A stretch of 64,000 nucleotides of DNA from Bugula neritina (Eukaryota; Bryozoa; Gymnolaemata; Cheilostomatida; Bugulidae): assembly GCA_964035545.1 (NCBI GenBank), contig OZ037765.1:13634698-13698697 (forward strand), read 5' to 3'. The notes beneath the pieces were generated by a model, which was not told the origin of the DNA, made no database searches, and saw nothing but the letters and a program-made list of their open reading frames with translations. Both the position numbers and the translations under genes were made by a program. Below are positions 13,053 to 25,121 of the stretch, in pieces (position 1 is the stretch's first letter; the number at the start of each line of letters is the position of its first letter).

Positions 13053-16000
13053 TTTTTTTTAGCATTGTTATATGGTAGCTTAGACGAGTATTAAACTTCT
13101 TTTAGGACATAAACCTAACACTCAGCTATGTAATCAAAATTAACTCACATGTGTTTATAGAATGAAGATTTGGTTTTGTTGTGGCCATTCCATTCCACTG
13201 GGTGAGGTAATCATCAAATGACAACTTAGTTATTCGTTTTTGTTTGCTGACTTTACTAATCTGCTCAGTGGCATCACCCGCTGGTCTAGTGGAAGCAGGT
13301 ACTACACTCTGCTTTTCACCAACTGCCTTGAACTCACCACCTCAATAATAAAATAGTCACTCAACACAGGCTAAACTGAAGAAGCTTTAAAAAAACATCA
13401 GCCGTGTTCACATAGATCATACCAGTACATGCTTGCTTATGACAACTTAGTTACTTTGGTGACACCCAACACTGATTGAGTGACCACTTGTATCTTAAAA
13501 CATGATTCATAAAAATGTCTCTCATCTTAAGTCAACAAATTAGAAGCCATATGATGCTATGCCTACAAGCAAGTGCAAAACAGAATGTGAAGCTAGTTAT
13601 ACATACACACATAACTCATGATGTACAGCAGCTATTTTAGTTTGTCTCTTTATCGGTACAGAATTCAACATAGTATACATTCTTACTATTTATCAGTCGA
13701 CTATACTCCACACATTCCCTGACTATTTTGTTGTAAGTGAAAGGGGAGGTGGCTAACATCTCTGCTGCCTCAATGTTAACTGCATTGTCTGTAACTGGAT
13801 TGTCCAGCATGTTCTGCAAGATGAAATATTTCAAAAAATTAACGATAAATAATAAATAATATATTCAACAACTGCAAATGTTTATAAGTGTATATTGTTG
13901 CCAGCTTGATTTTAAAGTTTGTATTTGTAAAGCAGTAATGGGACTCTTAAACCATCACAGAAAATATTTTGTAAGATTGATAAAATAAATGTACAAAAGC
14001 AAAGTATAAAGACCTACATATATAGAAGTGCTGTGATGAAGCTAATTATTACCAACAAAACCTATGCATATTGAAATCAAACATGAAACGTTGAGTAAAC
14101 AGTTTTCCTGAATAGGTGTAACAATTTGATACACAGTTTTATTTCAAAGTGAAGCATTAACTTCATTGCAAGACGCAAGTTGGGTCACCTCTTCCAACGA
14201 CAACAGCCTTTACTGAAGTAATGAACCATAAAGAGACAACTCCATAGTAAATGTAATTGTCACAAAATACTAGTAAAAACCTAAAATAACAAATACGTTT
14301 GTCCTGACGAAAATTTAAATGTAGATTACAGGTATCAGATTTTCAAACTGCAGTCAGTTTGATTGCAATTAAAATGCTTCTATTACTAATATTCTATAAT
14401 TCCGCTCCATTTATATCAGTTTAATAATTGCCTATAAGCAGCTTATTTAGAGAAGATAACTCTAATATAACTATGACAACATTGTGCAAAGCAACAATGA
14501 TATGGTATGCCTGTGAAATAATGCAGCTAGTAGCTTACTGAACAAAATATTTAACATATCGATACTACCTGGATTTGTAATAAAACTGTAGACATTTTAA
14601 TATTTGGTTCCCACAGACTATAATCGTCAAGGTAATCAATGCATGGTTTGCCAGTAATCATGTCTATGTTAGGATGGTAAGGGATGGTGTGAAAGCAGAC
14701 CCGGGGTGGTCGATTGTTGTAGTACTCATCAAACTTCAAGTAAACTCTAAAGACTCCTCCTGTAAAACACACAACAGCTTCTATAACCTAAACTGGAGAT
14801 AGAAACAATTAAAACAATAGCAAAAAGAAAGATAACTCCAACTTTGATTCAAAAACATAACTTTTTGGTGTATTTGGCGATTGAACAGTAAACATTTAAG
14901 AAGCTGTTTTTCTTTAGTTAAAAGTACACTAATGAAAATAAATGCATGTTATTTTAGTGTTGTTGGAAAAAATTGATGGCTATAATAAATAAACTTAAGT
15001 TTTAGTTTAGTAATTCGCTGTTTTCAAAATTAGTAGAGTTCTAGTAAAGATTTTGTATGTGTAGACAATTTCACCATTTAGCTGTCAGCTGATGCCTATG
15101 TAAAATATTGTATTTCATCCAGAAATAATGCAATACCTACTTACTTTTCAAGTTTACTTTTTATTTAGTAAAAACCATTATTCTAAAATTGTTGGAACTA
15201 AATTAATCAGTGTTTTTTTGTTCAAATTACTAAATGCTTCTCAGTGCCAACGATTTTTAAACAGATATATGTAAAACAAAATAATGATGTCTAGTACATG
15301 ACTTGACTTGGTTAGCCATTAACAATTGATTTGCCAGTTTGGCGAGACTTCAACCCAGCTCTGGTATAGCTATTGCAACATTTAAAGGGCGCTTACAGTT
15401 ACTTTGTAATGGATACGATGGTATATTATAGTAGACTACAACTTATATATTTATGTTTATGTTTATCCTGCATGTCTATTTTAGATAAACTTTATCGAGT
15501 AACTTAGTTACAAAATATATAAAAATATTGATTGAAATGGGAAAGGAAAGCTTTATAGTGGCCAATTTGAAGGCATCTGCAGTTTGTAATATAAATAAAT
15601 TCTACAATGCTTGCATTGGTATGCCACCAATCTTTGTAGCTTTCTTGCTTTATTACTACATTACATCCAAAGCTATTCTTAGCTTATAGCAGTGCTGTTA
15701 TAATAATTCAATGTCCCTAGCACAGCACAGGTCAGTGTGTTCAGATCAAGCAGCCTCAGAGGAACTTTTTGAATTTCCCTCTTTTAACTGAAGGCTCACT
15801 ACATCTGCTACTATACTATACAAACACACAATTTTATACTCCAATATTTTATACTCTGGATCTAGACCACTGGTTTGTCATTTTGGATGACAAAGGATAT
15901 CTTATCTGTGCATCAATTTTGTAAGTCTTATTTGGATTAATATGATGTCAATTTACCTACAGTTTATGTATACATTTTACAATAGCTAATGTCATCTTGT

Positions 16001-17472
16001 TTAAATCTATAATATTCTCATAATGTTTCTCTAACTTTTTAATCTACATTGTTACTTACAACAGCTTGAGTCACTATGACTATGTATATTTATGCATTAC
16101 CTATAATGATGATGCCCAACTATTTTGATTTTGATGTAACTTATATTATCTAAAACCTTCCTGTGGTCTAATGCAGTTTATATAATTTCTATTTTTCCCA
16201 TTATATTTCCAGGGTACGATTTGATAGTTAATAAACTTAATGAACCTGTTGCCAAGTTGGCTGATAGATAAAGTCAATCACAATCTAAGTCATCCAGACA
16301 CTGTCACAAACCTGATACAATGCTATACATTTACAATTATTCATTTCCAAGATTATTTGGTGATTTAATTTTAATTCATTCAACTTTTCTATTACATTTT
16401 ATTAAAAGAATATTAATAAACAACACTAAACATTATAAAAATACACACAATAAAAACATACAGGTGCTGCTTTTTATTTACAAGTATTCATACAATCATA
16501 AATCAAATTAGTTTCTACTAGTGTTTACCTTCCCATGGTGTTCCAACAGGTCCACATATCTGAGCAGACCACTCATATATATTGTCATTGATTAAAGAAA
16601 CATCTATTCCCTACAAGCGTTTACAAAAGTAAAAATATTGATATATATTGTAAATATTATATTTGTTGCACATAGTCCAATTTTCACTTCAGGCAAATGT
16701 TTCAAGATTAAGTCAACAAATCTACATTAGCCTAGAAGGCCTTGAGGGCATATCAAAAATAGAAATGATAATACAACAAATAAAATATCCGCTATCCCAA
16801 CCTGACTACAAAGCTTCAAAAAAATAAAATTTAAAAAATCAAAATATTCAAGAACTAGAGTGTTCTTGTAGGCAAATTCAGAGAAAATTAAATACCAGTT
16901 TCAGAGTTAGAGAATTGGATGACTAATTTTAGGCAATGTGTAGGTATTCGTATTCTTAAAAACCATAATATTTATAATGCAGCCATAGCTTTGCAATCAT
17001 TGTTATTTTAGTTTTATTAAAAACTTGCCAATTACACCTGACAAAAGCAAGGGTAACATGTATACAAAAAATTTCGCAGTAACTTTGTAATTAAATCTCA
17101 AAGTCCTAAACTTTACTTAGTTGCAAATATGTGGTAAAATTACAACAAGCTAAGTAAAAAAAATAGCAAAATCAAGTCTGTTAATGAATCAAACAAAAGC
17201 TACAACTTGAGTTTACTACGGTCAATGTTATTTTACTTAAAGCTTGTCGTTCTCATTCTGATTTTCATAGTCAAAGTGGTAATGCTATTTAAAAAAATTA
17301 ATTGTTTAAACACAGTAGGTATTTCAATAACTTGATTCATTGTGAAATAGACAAATAGTTTAGAATTTAGATAAATAAAATGTCTTACCCACAGTGATGG
17401 GTTTCCCGTAGAACTAGAAGTAGATAGGGATTTTAGTTCTTTCTGAATTAACAGATGCGAACGAGATAGCAT
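10287..17472 (-). CDS. UBE2U: Ubiquitin-conjugating enzyme E2, UBE2U-like (complete, 8 exons)
   Basis: Exons 17472-17389, 16610-16529, 14759-14569, 13813-13687, 13340-13149, 12348-12252, 11665-11541, 10393-10287. Each junction is GT-AG and in phase, giving 334 residues and a TGA stop. The UBC fold covers residues ~1-150: HLLIQKEL helix, [38 protein letters not shown] with the HPN motif, active-site Cys ~95, then SLWEPN and the [16 protein letters not shown] helix. E2s carry ubiquitin as a thioester on that Cys and pass it to a substrate with an E3. Downstream, [15 protein letters not shown] and the C-terminal [16 protein letters not shown] match the long C-terminal extension that sets UBE2U apart from other E2s. 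Substrates are not known from sequence. A CCAAT/ETS-rich region lies upstream. Confidence 0.88.
11262..11356. repeat. Short tandem repeat of about 17-18 bp in a UBE2U-like intron
   Basis: Several imperfect copies of ACAACAGATATATTAACA alternating with ACATATTA variants, in the last intron of the UBE2U-like gene. Confidence 0.7.
12957..13052. repeat. (TA)n microsatellite
   Basis: About 90 bp of TA dinucleotides with one G interruption near the end, in the intron between UBE2U-like exons 5 and 6. Confidence 0.94.
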
Positions 17473-17649
17473 AATTAGTAATTACTTTTAATTAATCGTT
17501 TAAACAACTATTTTTATTCTGAAACACGCTATAAAATTATAATAACTATATTGCATTGGTTTTGCTTTAAATATGTTTAATTTACTCTGTAATACTATCA
17601 ATTACAATCATAAAAAAGCACTACGGTTATCATTATGATTATATTCGTG

Positions 17650-17850
17650 TAACGTGCTATATGCAGTAAGCTTCGTTGCGGATATTATTGGCCGAAAAGT
17701 CATAGCTTGCTATTATTGGTCAAAGCATTATTATTTGGCGGAAAGTGAGAAAGCAGCCATTTCGATTTGTAACCAAATAGCTTGCGCACAGTCAAACACT
17801 ATTTGTAGGTATCCAATAGCGCCGGAAGTTGCGTTTTCTCTGCGCCTTTC
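17650..17850 (-). promoter_or_regulatory. Probable UBE2U-like promoter region: CCAAT boxes and ETS site
   Basis: In otherwise AT-rich DNA, 200-380 bp upstream of the UBE2U-like ATG, there are three CCAAT/ATTGG boxes (17687-17691, 17715-17719, 17813-17817), a TTTGGCGGAAA E2F-like word near 17733 and a strong ETS/GABP site CCGGAAGT at 17822-17829, with several CpGs. This mix is typical of TATA-less promoters. It could also serve the plus strand, but I find no gene there. Confidence 0.5.
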
Positions 17851-17899
17851 TGATGATAATGCTTGGCTAGCTAGCCAGAGTGATTTCGCTTATTAGGTT

Positions 17900-19193
17900 T
17901 ACCCTTATTAGTTATTACATATAAGATTTGAGAGTCATCCCATGCATCTATAACTTTTGAAGTATAGAACACCAGATGGTCTCCTATACCTACTGATGAC
18001 ACTCCCAGTATAATATTACAGACCCGCTGCATATTTCATGACTAGCCTACTTAGCAGCTATAGCATGGAGTTGAAATGCTATTGGCACTTCACCCAATTG
18101 TGACAACTGGCTAGTTTGCAATAATTATAATTTTACTTTTTGTCCAAGTTTGCTGGGGTGTACTAAATAAATTGAAGTAACCCTTATACAATTGCTGAAT
18201 AATTTGTTTAGCCCATGAGCTGAACTGTAGAAAAAAAAGCATCTGCAATTGTTATCTTGCATAAACAGGCATTGGCGCATCCAGTGATTTATAAACATTA
18301 GAACATATTTTTAGTAAGCATATTACCTAGTATTTTGGTGGATTTGAATATTAATTGTGGGAAATATATTGAAAATGTTTTACGGCCCTTTGCTACAATA
18401 AGTACACATATGTATCATACTATAGACCTATATGTATTTTATGTATTTGTAAAAATTGTGCAGCATAAAGCCAAGACTGATAGCTCTAGCATTGTTTAAA
18501 TGAAAAGTGGGTTGGAAAATGCATCATTTGAGGGACAGATTTATGAACTATTCTTTCAACTTCAACTGAACAACATAGTTCTAGCCACAATAGTCATAGC
18601 AATTTTATTTTAATCAACACATTAAGGCCAATTGTTTCTTCAGAGCATCTACTACAAACATAAGTATTATACACCATATTTACATACAATAATATATGGT
18701 ATCACTTGCTCTTAGGTTGGGCATATCAATTATGCAACTATATGCCTCCCAACACTTGAAGGAATATACTTCTAAGAATACTTTATGTTGACTTGGCAAT
18801 TAAATGGTAGATGCCATAGACATGGTCAATGCAAGTCTCTTTTATTGAGCTACATTACCAAGTGTTGATAAAAGCAAAGTATTTAAAAACGTACATTTTG
18901 TAGTTGATACCAGCAGCATGCGAGGCTAGAAACAATAACACTTGTATTTCAACGCATCAGCATTCATGAGAACACAACTCCAAAACATAAGCAAACTTCC
19001 ACCAACTATGTATTGTAATTGATAGTGTATGAAGTACTATTTTAGCAATCTTGTGAAATCTATATCATGTTGAATAGTTACTTACACAACTTATATAAGA
19101 ATTTAGAATACAAGGTCGCTACATCTATAAAATAATAAAAAATAAATACAAAAGAGTGTCATAAAATATCTTGTACAAAACAAAATGCCAATA
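17900..19193. other. Intergenic, nothing recognised
   Basis: AT-rich DNA between the UBE2U-like promoter and the 3' end of the phosphatase gene. No coding or repeat structure is supported. Confidence 0.5.
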
Positions 19194-22017
19194 TCAGAGT
19201 GCGACTGGTGTATCTTCGAGGCTTAGCTGAAATTTACATAGCTGCCGTAAAAATCCTCGGTTTGGCATGACCATCCGTTTTTGCAAAATTGTTTGTAGAC
19301 CTTCCAGTGCCGTCATCTTATGATAAATCATCAAGTAAGCAATAACTACAGCAGCAGATCTGCTTATTCCTTGGTGGCAATGTACATAAACACCTCCTGC
19401 GTATAAAACACATATCAAAAATTAGTCACTAAATTAGAATAGCACAGCATATGCAATAAATTAGATTAACGCAATTGCAGGTTCACATAATGCTACTTTT
19501 CCTAAAGTTTGAAAATTTGATATCTGAGAAATTATTGGTTTATTAATTTTTGCTACTGATCTAATTGCAATAATAATTAATAATATGTAGCAACCAGTAT
19601 GTTGATATGCTAACATTCCTAGACTAGATGAGTCATCATCAGATTTTGAGAAATATGTTTTTCTATTATAAAATAGGTTTTTTTAATTCTGATAATAGCA
19701 TGCATCTGCTCTAAGCTATAAGTTGGAAAAAAATTGTAACCAACTTAAAATCTGAAAAAGTATATTTTGTAGCCTTTAGAAGTTATTGTAAAATGCTTAG
19801 CAGTCCAAGTTCAAAAGAGTCCATTGTAAATAATTGATGTGCACATTTCAAAAAATAATAAAATTTACACCTGTTTCTAGCTTTTCTTTTATATACTCTG
19901 CAGCATCTTTGAAATATAAGGAGATGTCAAACTTTACACTGTCATGACCAGGAATACCAAAGTAGGAAATTCCAGAATCAGCATAGTATTGCTCATTTGT
20001 ATCCACTTGGCCAAATCGTTTTCCTTGGGCACAGTTGATCACACACGTTATCTGATTTTCCTTCAATTTAGAAATGTCTTTAGCTGTCTTTCTGCAACAA
20101 AGAAATTCTAGCATAATATCCACCACAAAAGGAGCTGTACAACTGTATTATAATAAGAATGCTGTCTTAAAATATTACTATATAAGTTTATCTGTAGGCA
20201 ACACTACAACATGATATTGAAAGAGTATTAGGCTCAGCTAATATTTTTAATTGTAAAATACTTGCACTGCAACAGTTTGCTCAAGCATTTTACATGACCA
20301 CAAGTTATGCTACAGATACTAGGGGCCTCATGTAATTAAAAACTTATTATTCTATACTAATCACTGAAAAATTATGTGCCTTGTTTTATTACAGAGCCTA
20401 TCTAGAAAAATTAGGCTAAAGCAAAAACTAGTTGACAATGTAATATTTTCAAGATACAAGACATACTCTTTAGACTTTAGTCATTTTTAACCACAAAGTA
20501 GAAATATATTTTAATAAAGAAATAAAGCTTTGCCTACTCTCCACCAATGTATATTCTTTCAAACACTTGATCAAATTCATTTGGACTTGGTACCAATGCA
20601 CCGCTATGATGGACAGCCACAAACTGTCTTTTCCCTGTTGGAAATAATAATTTTATAATGAGTAATAACTACATGGGAGAGGATATGATAAATAGTATTC
20701 GATTTATTACAAAATCTGACAATTTGAAACTATTTGCTATTGGAGAGCTACTGTAGACTCTGGTCTTTACACAGTATGCAATAATATGCAAGATATGCAT
20801 GCAATAAAATGGAGCTCTCTGAAAAGTTGTACATAAGAAATTTTAATGTGAAATTGTGCTATATACATAGTAACATTTACCGCCAAAAGAGTCTAGTAAA
20901 AATATAAGTGTCACAAATTCTACTTTATAAACTGTTATAATACATATCACTCTCTTTTGTTGTTTAGCTTACACTTATAATTAGTATGCCACACAAGTCT
21001 ATTGCAAGTATTATTGCGCAATAATTGTTTACATTCTTAATCACTTTTCATTGGCTAATGAATAGTGCCTGTTCTGCATGAGTCATGCACAGTGTGTAAT
21101 GTGACAGTATTTTCTAGACTTATCAATTTAGTATAAGAGCAGATGCTTTACTTGTAAAAACCCAGTTCAACAATAAAGTTCTTATAAACCACACAACTCA
21201 ACAAAGACCATTATATTACAACAGGACATCTTATCTCTAATTCTGGTAGAAAAAGACATCTCGATATTTTTAGACACCAGATGTTTCTAATTGAACCGTC
21301 ACACTGTGCACACCCAAACTTTGTGACAATAATATAAGTCAAAGACTGAAACTAACTGCAAGGTTTCCGCTGTTTGAATTAAAAACTTAAGACTAGTTTT
21401 TTTTTCTAAAGTGAAGTCGCATGCACTATGGTTTGAAAATTTAGATTTTTAAGCAACAGTGATGGTGTTGAAAATTATACAAGACAGTGAACTTCCAACC
21501 TTCTAATATTTGTGAACCTACCGCAGAAATCTAAAAGAGTCATGTTTTGATCTAGTAGCAGAAAACATCTATGGCTTTATAGAATTACAGAGAAACTATT
21601 CCAAAATGTGGTTTGCTAAGTACACTTCTCATGACAGAAAAATACAATTATAGCACAGTGGTACTTTCATCAAACAAAAGCAATGCTTTTTAAAGTACCT
21701 ATGCAGATAAAAGCTACTATGGATATGGCAAGGCAGACAGATAAATTGCATAACTGCTGCTTAGATAGCATCAGTAATCCTAAAATAAATAGTCGTTGGT
21801 CATTTATAATTTTTGGTGATCTAATATTATTTGTTAAGTTATACTTTCAATGCCAATTTACCAACTGATTTGTTGGTTATTAGTTCGTTGAAAGTTTGTA
21901 AGTAATAGACAAAATATAACACAAGCCTCCAGAGTCTTTAATGGCTTCAGCATAAGTATAGTCCAGAAAATTCTGCAGTTCCTCGAGTTTTTTATGCAAG
22001 GCTTCACTAGCATCCAT
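19194..22017 (-). CDS. Atypical dual-specificity protein phosphatase, DUSP3/13/26-like (4 exons)
   Basis: Exons 22017-21921 (ATG; donor uncertain), 20634-20538, 20091-19871, 19396-19194 (stop). Exons 2-4 join cleanly in phase; the whole gives ~205 aa, close to DUSP3 (VHR, 185). Visible features: FDQVFERIYIGGE recognition start, ITCVINCAQGKRFGQVDT, YFGIPGHDSVKFD with the general-acid Asp, YFKDAAEYIKEKL, and the P-loop VHCHQGISRSAAVV (HCxxGxxRS) with nucleophile Cys and Arg, followed by PNRGFLRQLCKFQ. This family removes phosphate from pTyr and pSer/pThr, often on MAP kinases; it has no CH2 docking domain, so it is 'atypical'. Exon 1 (coiled EALHKKLEELQNFL) ends at either a weak T|GTTATA donor or a GC donor; both keep phase. 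Confidence 0.82.
20635..21920. other. First intron of the phosphatase gene
   Basis: AT-rich intron with no supported coding segment. A further short exon cannot be excluded because the exon 1 donor is weak. Confidence 0.4.
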
Positions 22018-22640
22018 ATTTCCTATAGAATAAATGGATATATAAACTACTGCTTGGTACTATTGCTAACCAATACTTATAGACAGTTAGAGTACCCAGA
22101 AAAATTGAGCAGCGTCTAAAAATATTAGGCTACTAGAGATAGTTGTCAGCTTAGCTACCAGCAACATTGATATATTGTGAAATTGTTAGGACTGCCATAA
22201 TAGTTATATACTTCTTAATGAAACACTCACTCCTTACTAGAAATTTTACACTTTTTAATATTTAAAAAATGTTTTTAATTTTGAAAATATTCTCAAGAAC
22301 CAGAATCAATAACAATAGCTGAGAAGGCAAACAGAGTGAAACAAACATTAACTTTAGGTTAAAGTTTACAGAACCTCTGACATACTTTATCTATGCAGTA
22401 ATGAAAAGTAAACACAAGCATGCACTTTGAACTTTCAAACAGAGTCAGTGTATAAAGGTGTGTTGCAAAAATAGACACAGCTGTGGCCTGCATTATCATA
22501 AACATGAAAGACTATATACAGCTAGAAAAACCAACTTTGACTAACACTAATGTGACAAAAGCAAATGTCTGGGGTAAACTAGACTCTTCATATGATACAT
22601 CAACAGAGAGTTTGTTGAACGTAAATTTTGTGTCGATGAC
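22018..22640. other. Intergenic between the phosphatase gene and a copia relic
   Basis: No gene recognised. The ORF near 22483-22758 may be a diverged protease / pre-integrase portion of the following copia element, but I see no protease motif. Confidence 0.35.
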
Positions 22641-24335
22641 AATAAATAGCATAGTTTACTTTCCAGGACCACAAGCCAAGAAAGAAAACAACATGAAGTT
22701 GCTGAAGAATTACACCAAACTGTCGTTTGTGATAAAAAATCAACTCATTAGTAGATGAATTTACTGACATTTTGCTTCCTTAGCATGTAAATGACTTATC
22801 TACTGAGTGGGGTCGCTGGTGTAAGACTTTCAGTGATAAATTACTAGCTATTAATCTGGTAGCTAAAACTGAAACTGCAGGGAGACGCAAAATAGCTTTG
22901 TTTTGACACATAAGGGGTGAAAATGTTTGTTAGCTGTATGGTCAGCTAGAGTTCTTCAACGAAGATGGTACTACAGAAATAAATGAGGGCACAGATTCTG
23001 CTTGCGTATCAAAGACCATAAAACAATGGCACATAGACTTTGGCCACATGAACTACACTGACATATGCCAGCTAGCACAACAGGTATGCAAATCCTGCAA
23101 TCCAGCAAACTCTGCACAAGCTCCACATGTCAGACCAATAAATTGGGACAGCAAACTAAATCTCAAGATGAATCCCAACTACATGCTACAAAACCATTAC
23201 AACGTGCACACACGGATTTACCAGGTCCTATCTCTCCTATTTCACGTAAGGTCACAAATTCATCATAAATTTCATTGACGAATACTCAAGCATGATCTTT
23301 CAATATCTATTACGTTTTAAAGATGAAGCTTTTTCAGCCTTACAAAAGTTTTTAGCTGACGTAGTGAACATAAGCAAAGTCCATGAACCCCACAGCGATA
23401 GCGGTAGAGAAGACACCATTCAAGTTTTTCGGAACATAATCCTTCAACACGGTATAAAACACACTAGCATTGTCTCTCACTCCCCTTACCAAAATAAAAA
23501 AGCAGAGCGACCTTAGCACAGCACTTTGGAAATGGCTCGCTGCCTTATTTCAGACGCCCATTTGCTTAAAAATCTTTGGCCACATGATATTAACTGCTCT
23601 CAATACTTTTGCAATAGAAGTTATCAACAGCGAACCAAATAAACAGCCTATGACATTTTTACTCAACTCAAACCTGACATGCGAAAATTTTTAATTTTGG
23701 CTCTTAACGTCATTATCTCGACGAATCACCTCATTCTAAACTTTCCTTATGGCATAAACAAAAAAACCCACAGTTACTTCATTCTAAATGAAAATAGAAA
23801 TAAAGTTGTAACTACAAGAAACGCTATTTCAAGTCCTCGCTACTCTTCATAATTTCATGAACTAGAGGAAGACGGCAATCATCGACCAACCCTTCCTTCT
23901 AAACCTAATAATTCATCTGATGAAATAAACGAACCTACATCTAATCGTTCAGAACATTTCACTGAACAAGAACATCCCAATCATGAAAACCAATCTCCAG
24001 TCTCTGACTCACCTGAATCAGAATCAATTGCCCAATCTAAACCTCCCCGTAAACACCGCATGCCCACGAAATTTGATGATTATCTCTTCACAACATCCAT
24101 TGACTACCCATATGCAGGCATTCCCGATTTACCCAGTCCTATGAGGAGGCTGTCAACACAGTAACTCTGAAAACTTGAAAGCAGCCAAGCAAAAAGAATG
24201 ACCCGCTAGTCAAAAAAAACAAACCTGGACCGTCACTCCTTTTTCTCCTAACTGCTCAGACATGAAAGGACGCTGGATCTTTATGCTTAAACAAGGATCC
24301 AATGCCAACAAAGTCCAATACAAAACAAGACATGA
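22640..24335 (+). mobile_element. Ty1/copia retrotransposon relic (pre-integrase, integrase, start of RT)
   Basis: Broken pol in several frames. In order: the pre-integrase words QWHIDFGHMNYTDICQL and a CxxC region; the integrase approach HTDLPGPISPISR; the core IDEYSSMIFQYLLRFKDEA (DEYS Asp, ~23275-23330), the Asp after it in HSDSG, then QNKKAERP with the catalytic Glu (~23500). After a stop-laden linker the RT begins with KGRWIFMLKQGSN (~24265). No LTRs or gag are seen. The order protease-integrase-RT is specific to copia. At least six stops or frameshifts make it inactive. It breaks off into LINE sequence near 24340. Confidence 0.75.
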
Positions 24336-24339
24336 GCCT

Positions 24340-24740
24340 GCGGTTACTCTCAGAAACCCTATATCGACTACACATTAAACAATTAAAGAAAATTGAAACT
24401 TGGTGCAATAAAAATAAATTAACTGTAAACATGAGTAAAACAAACTATATGATAATCAAAACAGCGCAAAATAAACAAGATTTAAATGGCTTTGCCTTAG
24501 AAATGTTCAACAAAAAATTAGTCGAGGTAAAATCAACTACCTTCTTAGGTATTATAATAGATTCACATCTTTCTTGGCAACAACATTGCAGTAAACTTTG
24601 TCAAAACCTAAGGCCCTTAGTAGGCTTGATAAGTAAATGTTCCCATCACCTACCTAGAAAAATTCTAATACAAATATAGAACTCTTTTGTAAATTCTAAA
24701 TTAACATATTCTCTAGAATCGTGGGGTAATACAGCAAACA
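24340..24740 (+). mobile_element. Non-LTR (CR1/Jockey-like) LINE, 3' part of reverse transcriptase
   Basis: One ORF encodes the end of an RT and its thumb: WCNKNKLTVNMSKTNYMII, then FLGIIIDSHLSWQQH and LISKCSHHLPRKIL, followed after a stop by YSLESWGN. The order (NxxKT...FLGxxID..LxW..H) is characteristic of LINE RT C-termini. The catalytic palm (YADD) is not present. It joins the copia relic directly, so one element truncates the other. Confidence 0.75.
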
Positions 24741-25121
24741 TTTGAAGACCTCACTGAAAGAACCATCAAAGTCACATTTTTGTCAAATTGCAGTTATCTG
24801 CACCATGCGATAGCTTGGGCATCAAAGTTTGTCATAGTAGTGCCAAACTAGCATAAAATGATCAAAGTCACATGAAAACAAGGGTTAAAATATTGCCTCA
24901 CTGTGAAAGAATGATCAGAGTCAGTCTAAACTATAATACAATGATCAGGGTCCAATGCTAACAATGATAAAGTGATCAGAGTCCAGTCATGTGATCAATA
25001 TTAGCCAATGAGATCACTTGACCTTCGTTTGTCCTATTTTGTAATGTTTTTATTTCTAATAAGCCTAGTTCAGTAGTGGTTGTTGTGTGAAGTTTTCCAA
25101 GTTAGCCAGCAAAATTCTACC
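24741..25121. other. Spacer with degenerate ATGATCAgAGTC repeats
   Basis: Four to five loosely spaced copies of an ATGATCA(A/G)(A/G)GTC word between 24857 and 24990, just upstream of the following pseudogene. They may be part of its 5' end; no terminal inverted repeat was found. Confidence 0.35.

Noticed and set aside
17654-17896. 80-codon plus-strand ORF over the UBE2U-like promoter region
   Set aside because: It has no ATG at its start, no family resemblance and overlaps a cluster of promoter-type motifs.
17919-18035. CTGATGA at 17993 as a hammerhead
   Set aside because: No GAAA follows at a usable distance and there is no stem II pairing; likewise CTGATGA-like words at 17850, 23918, 44015 and 62445 (minus).
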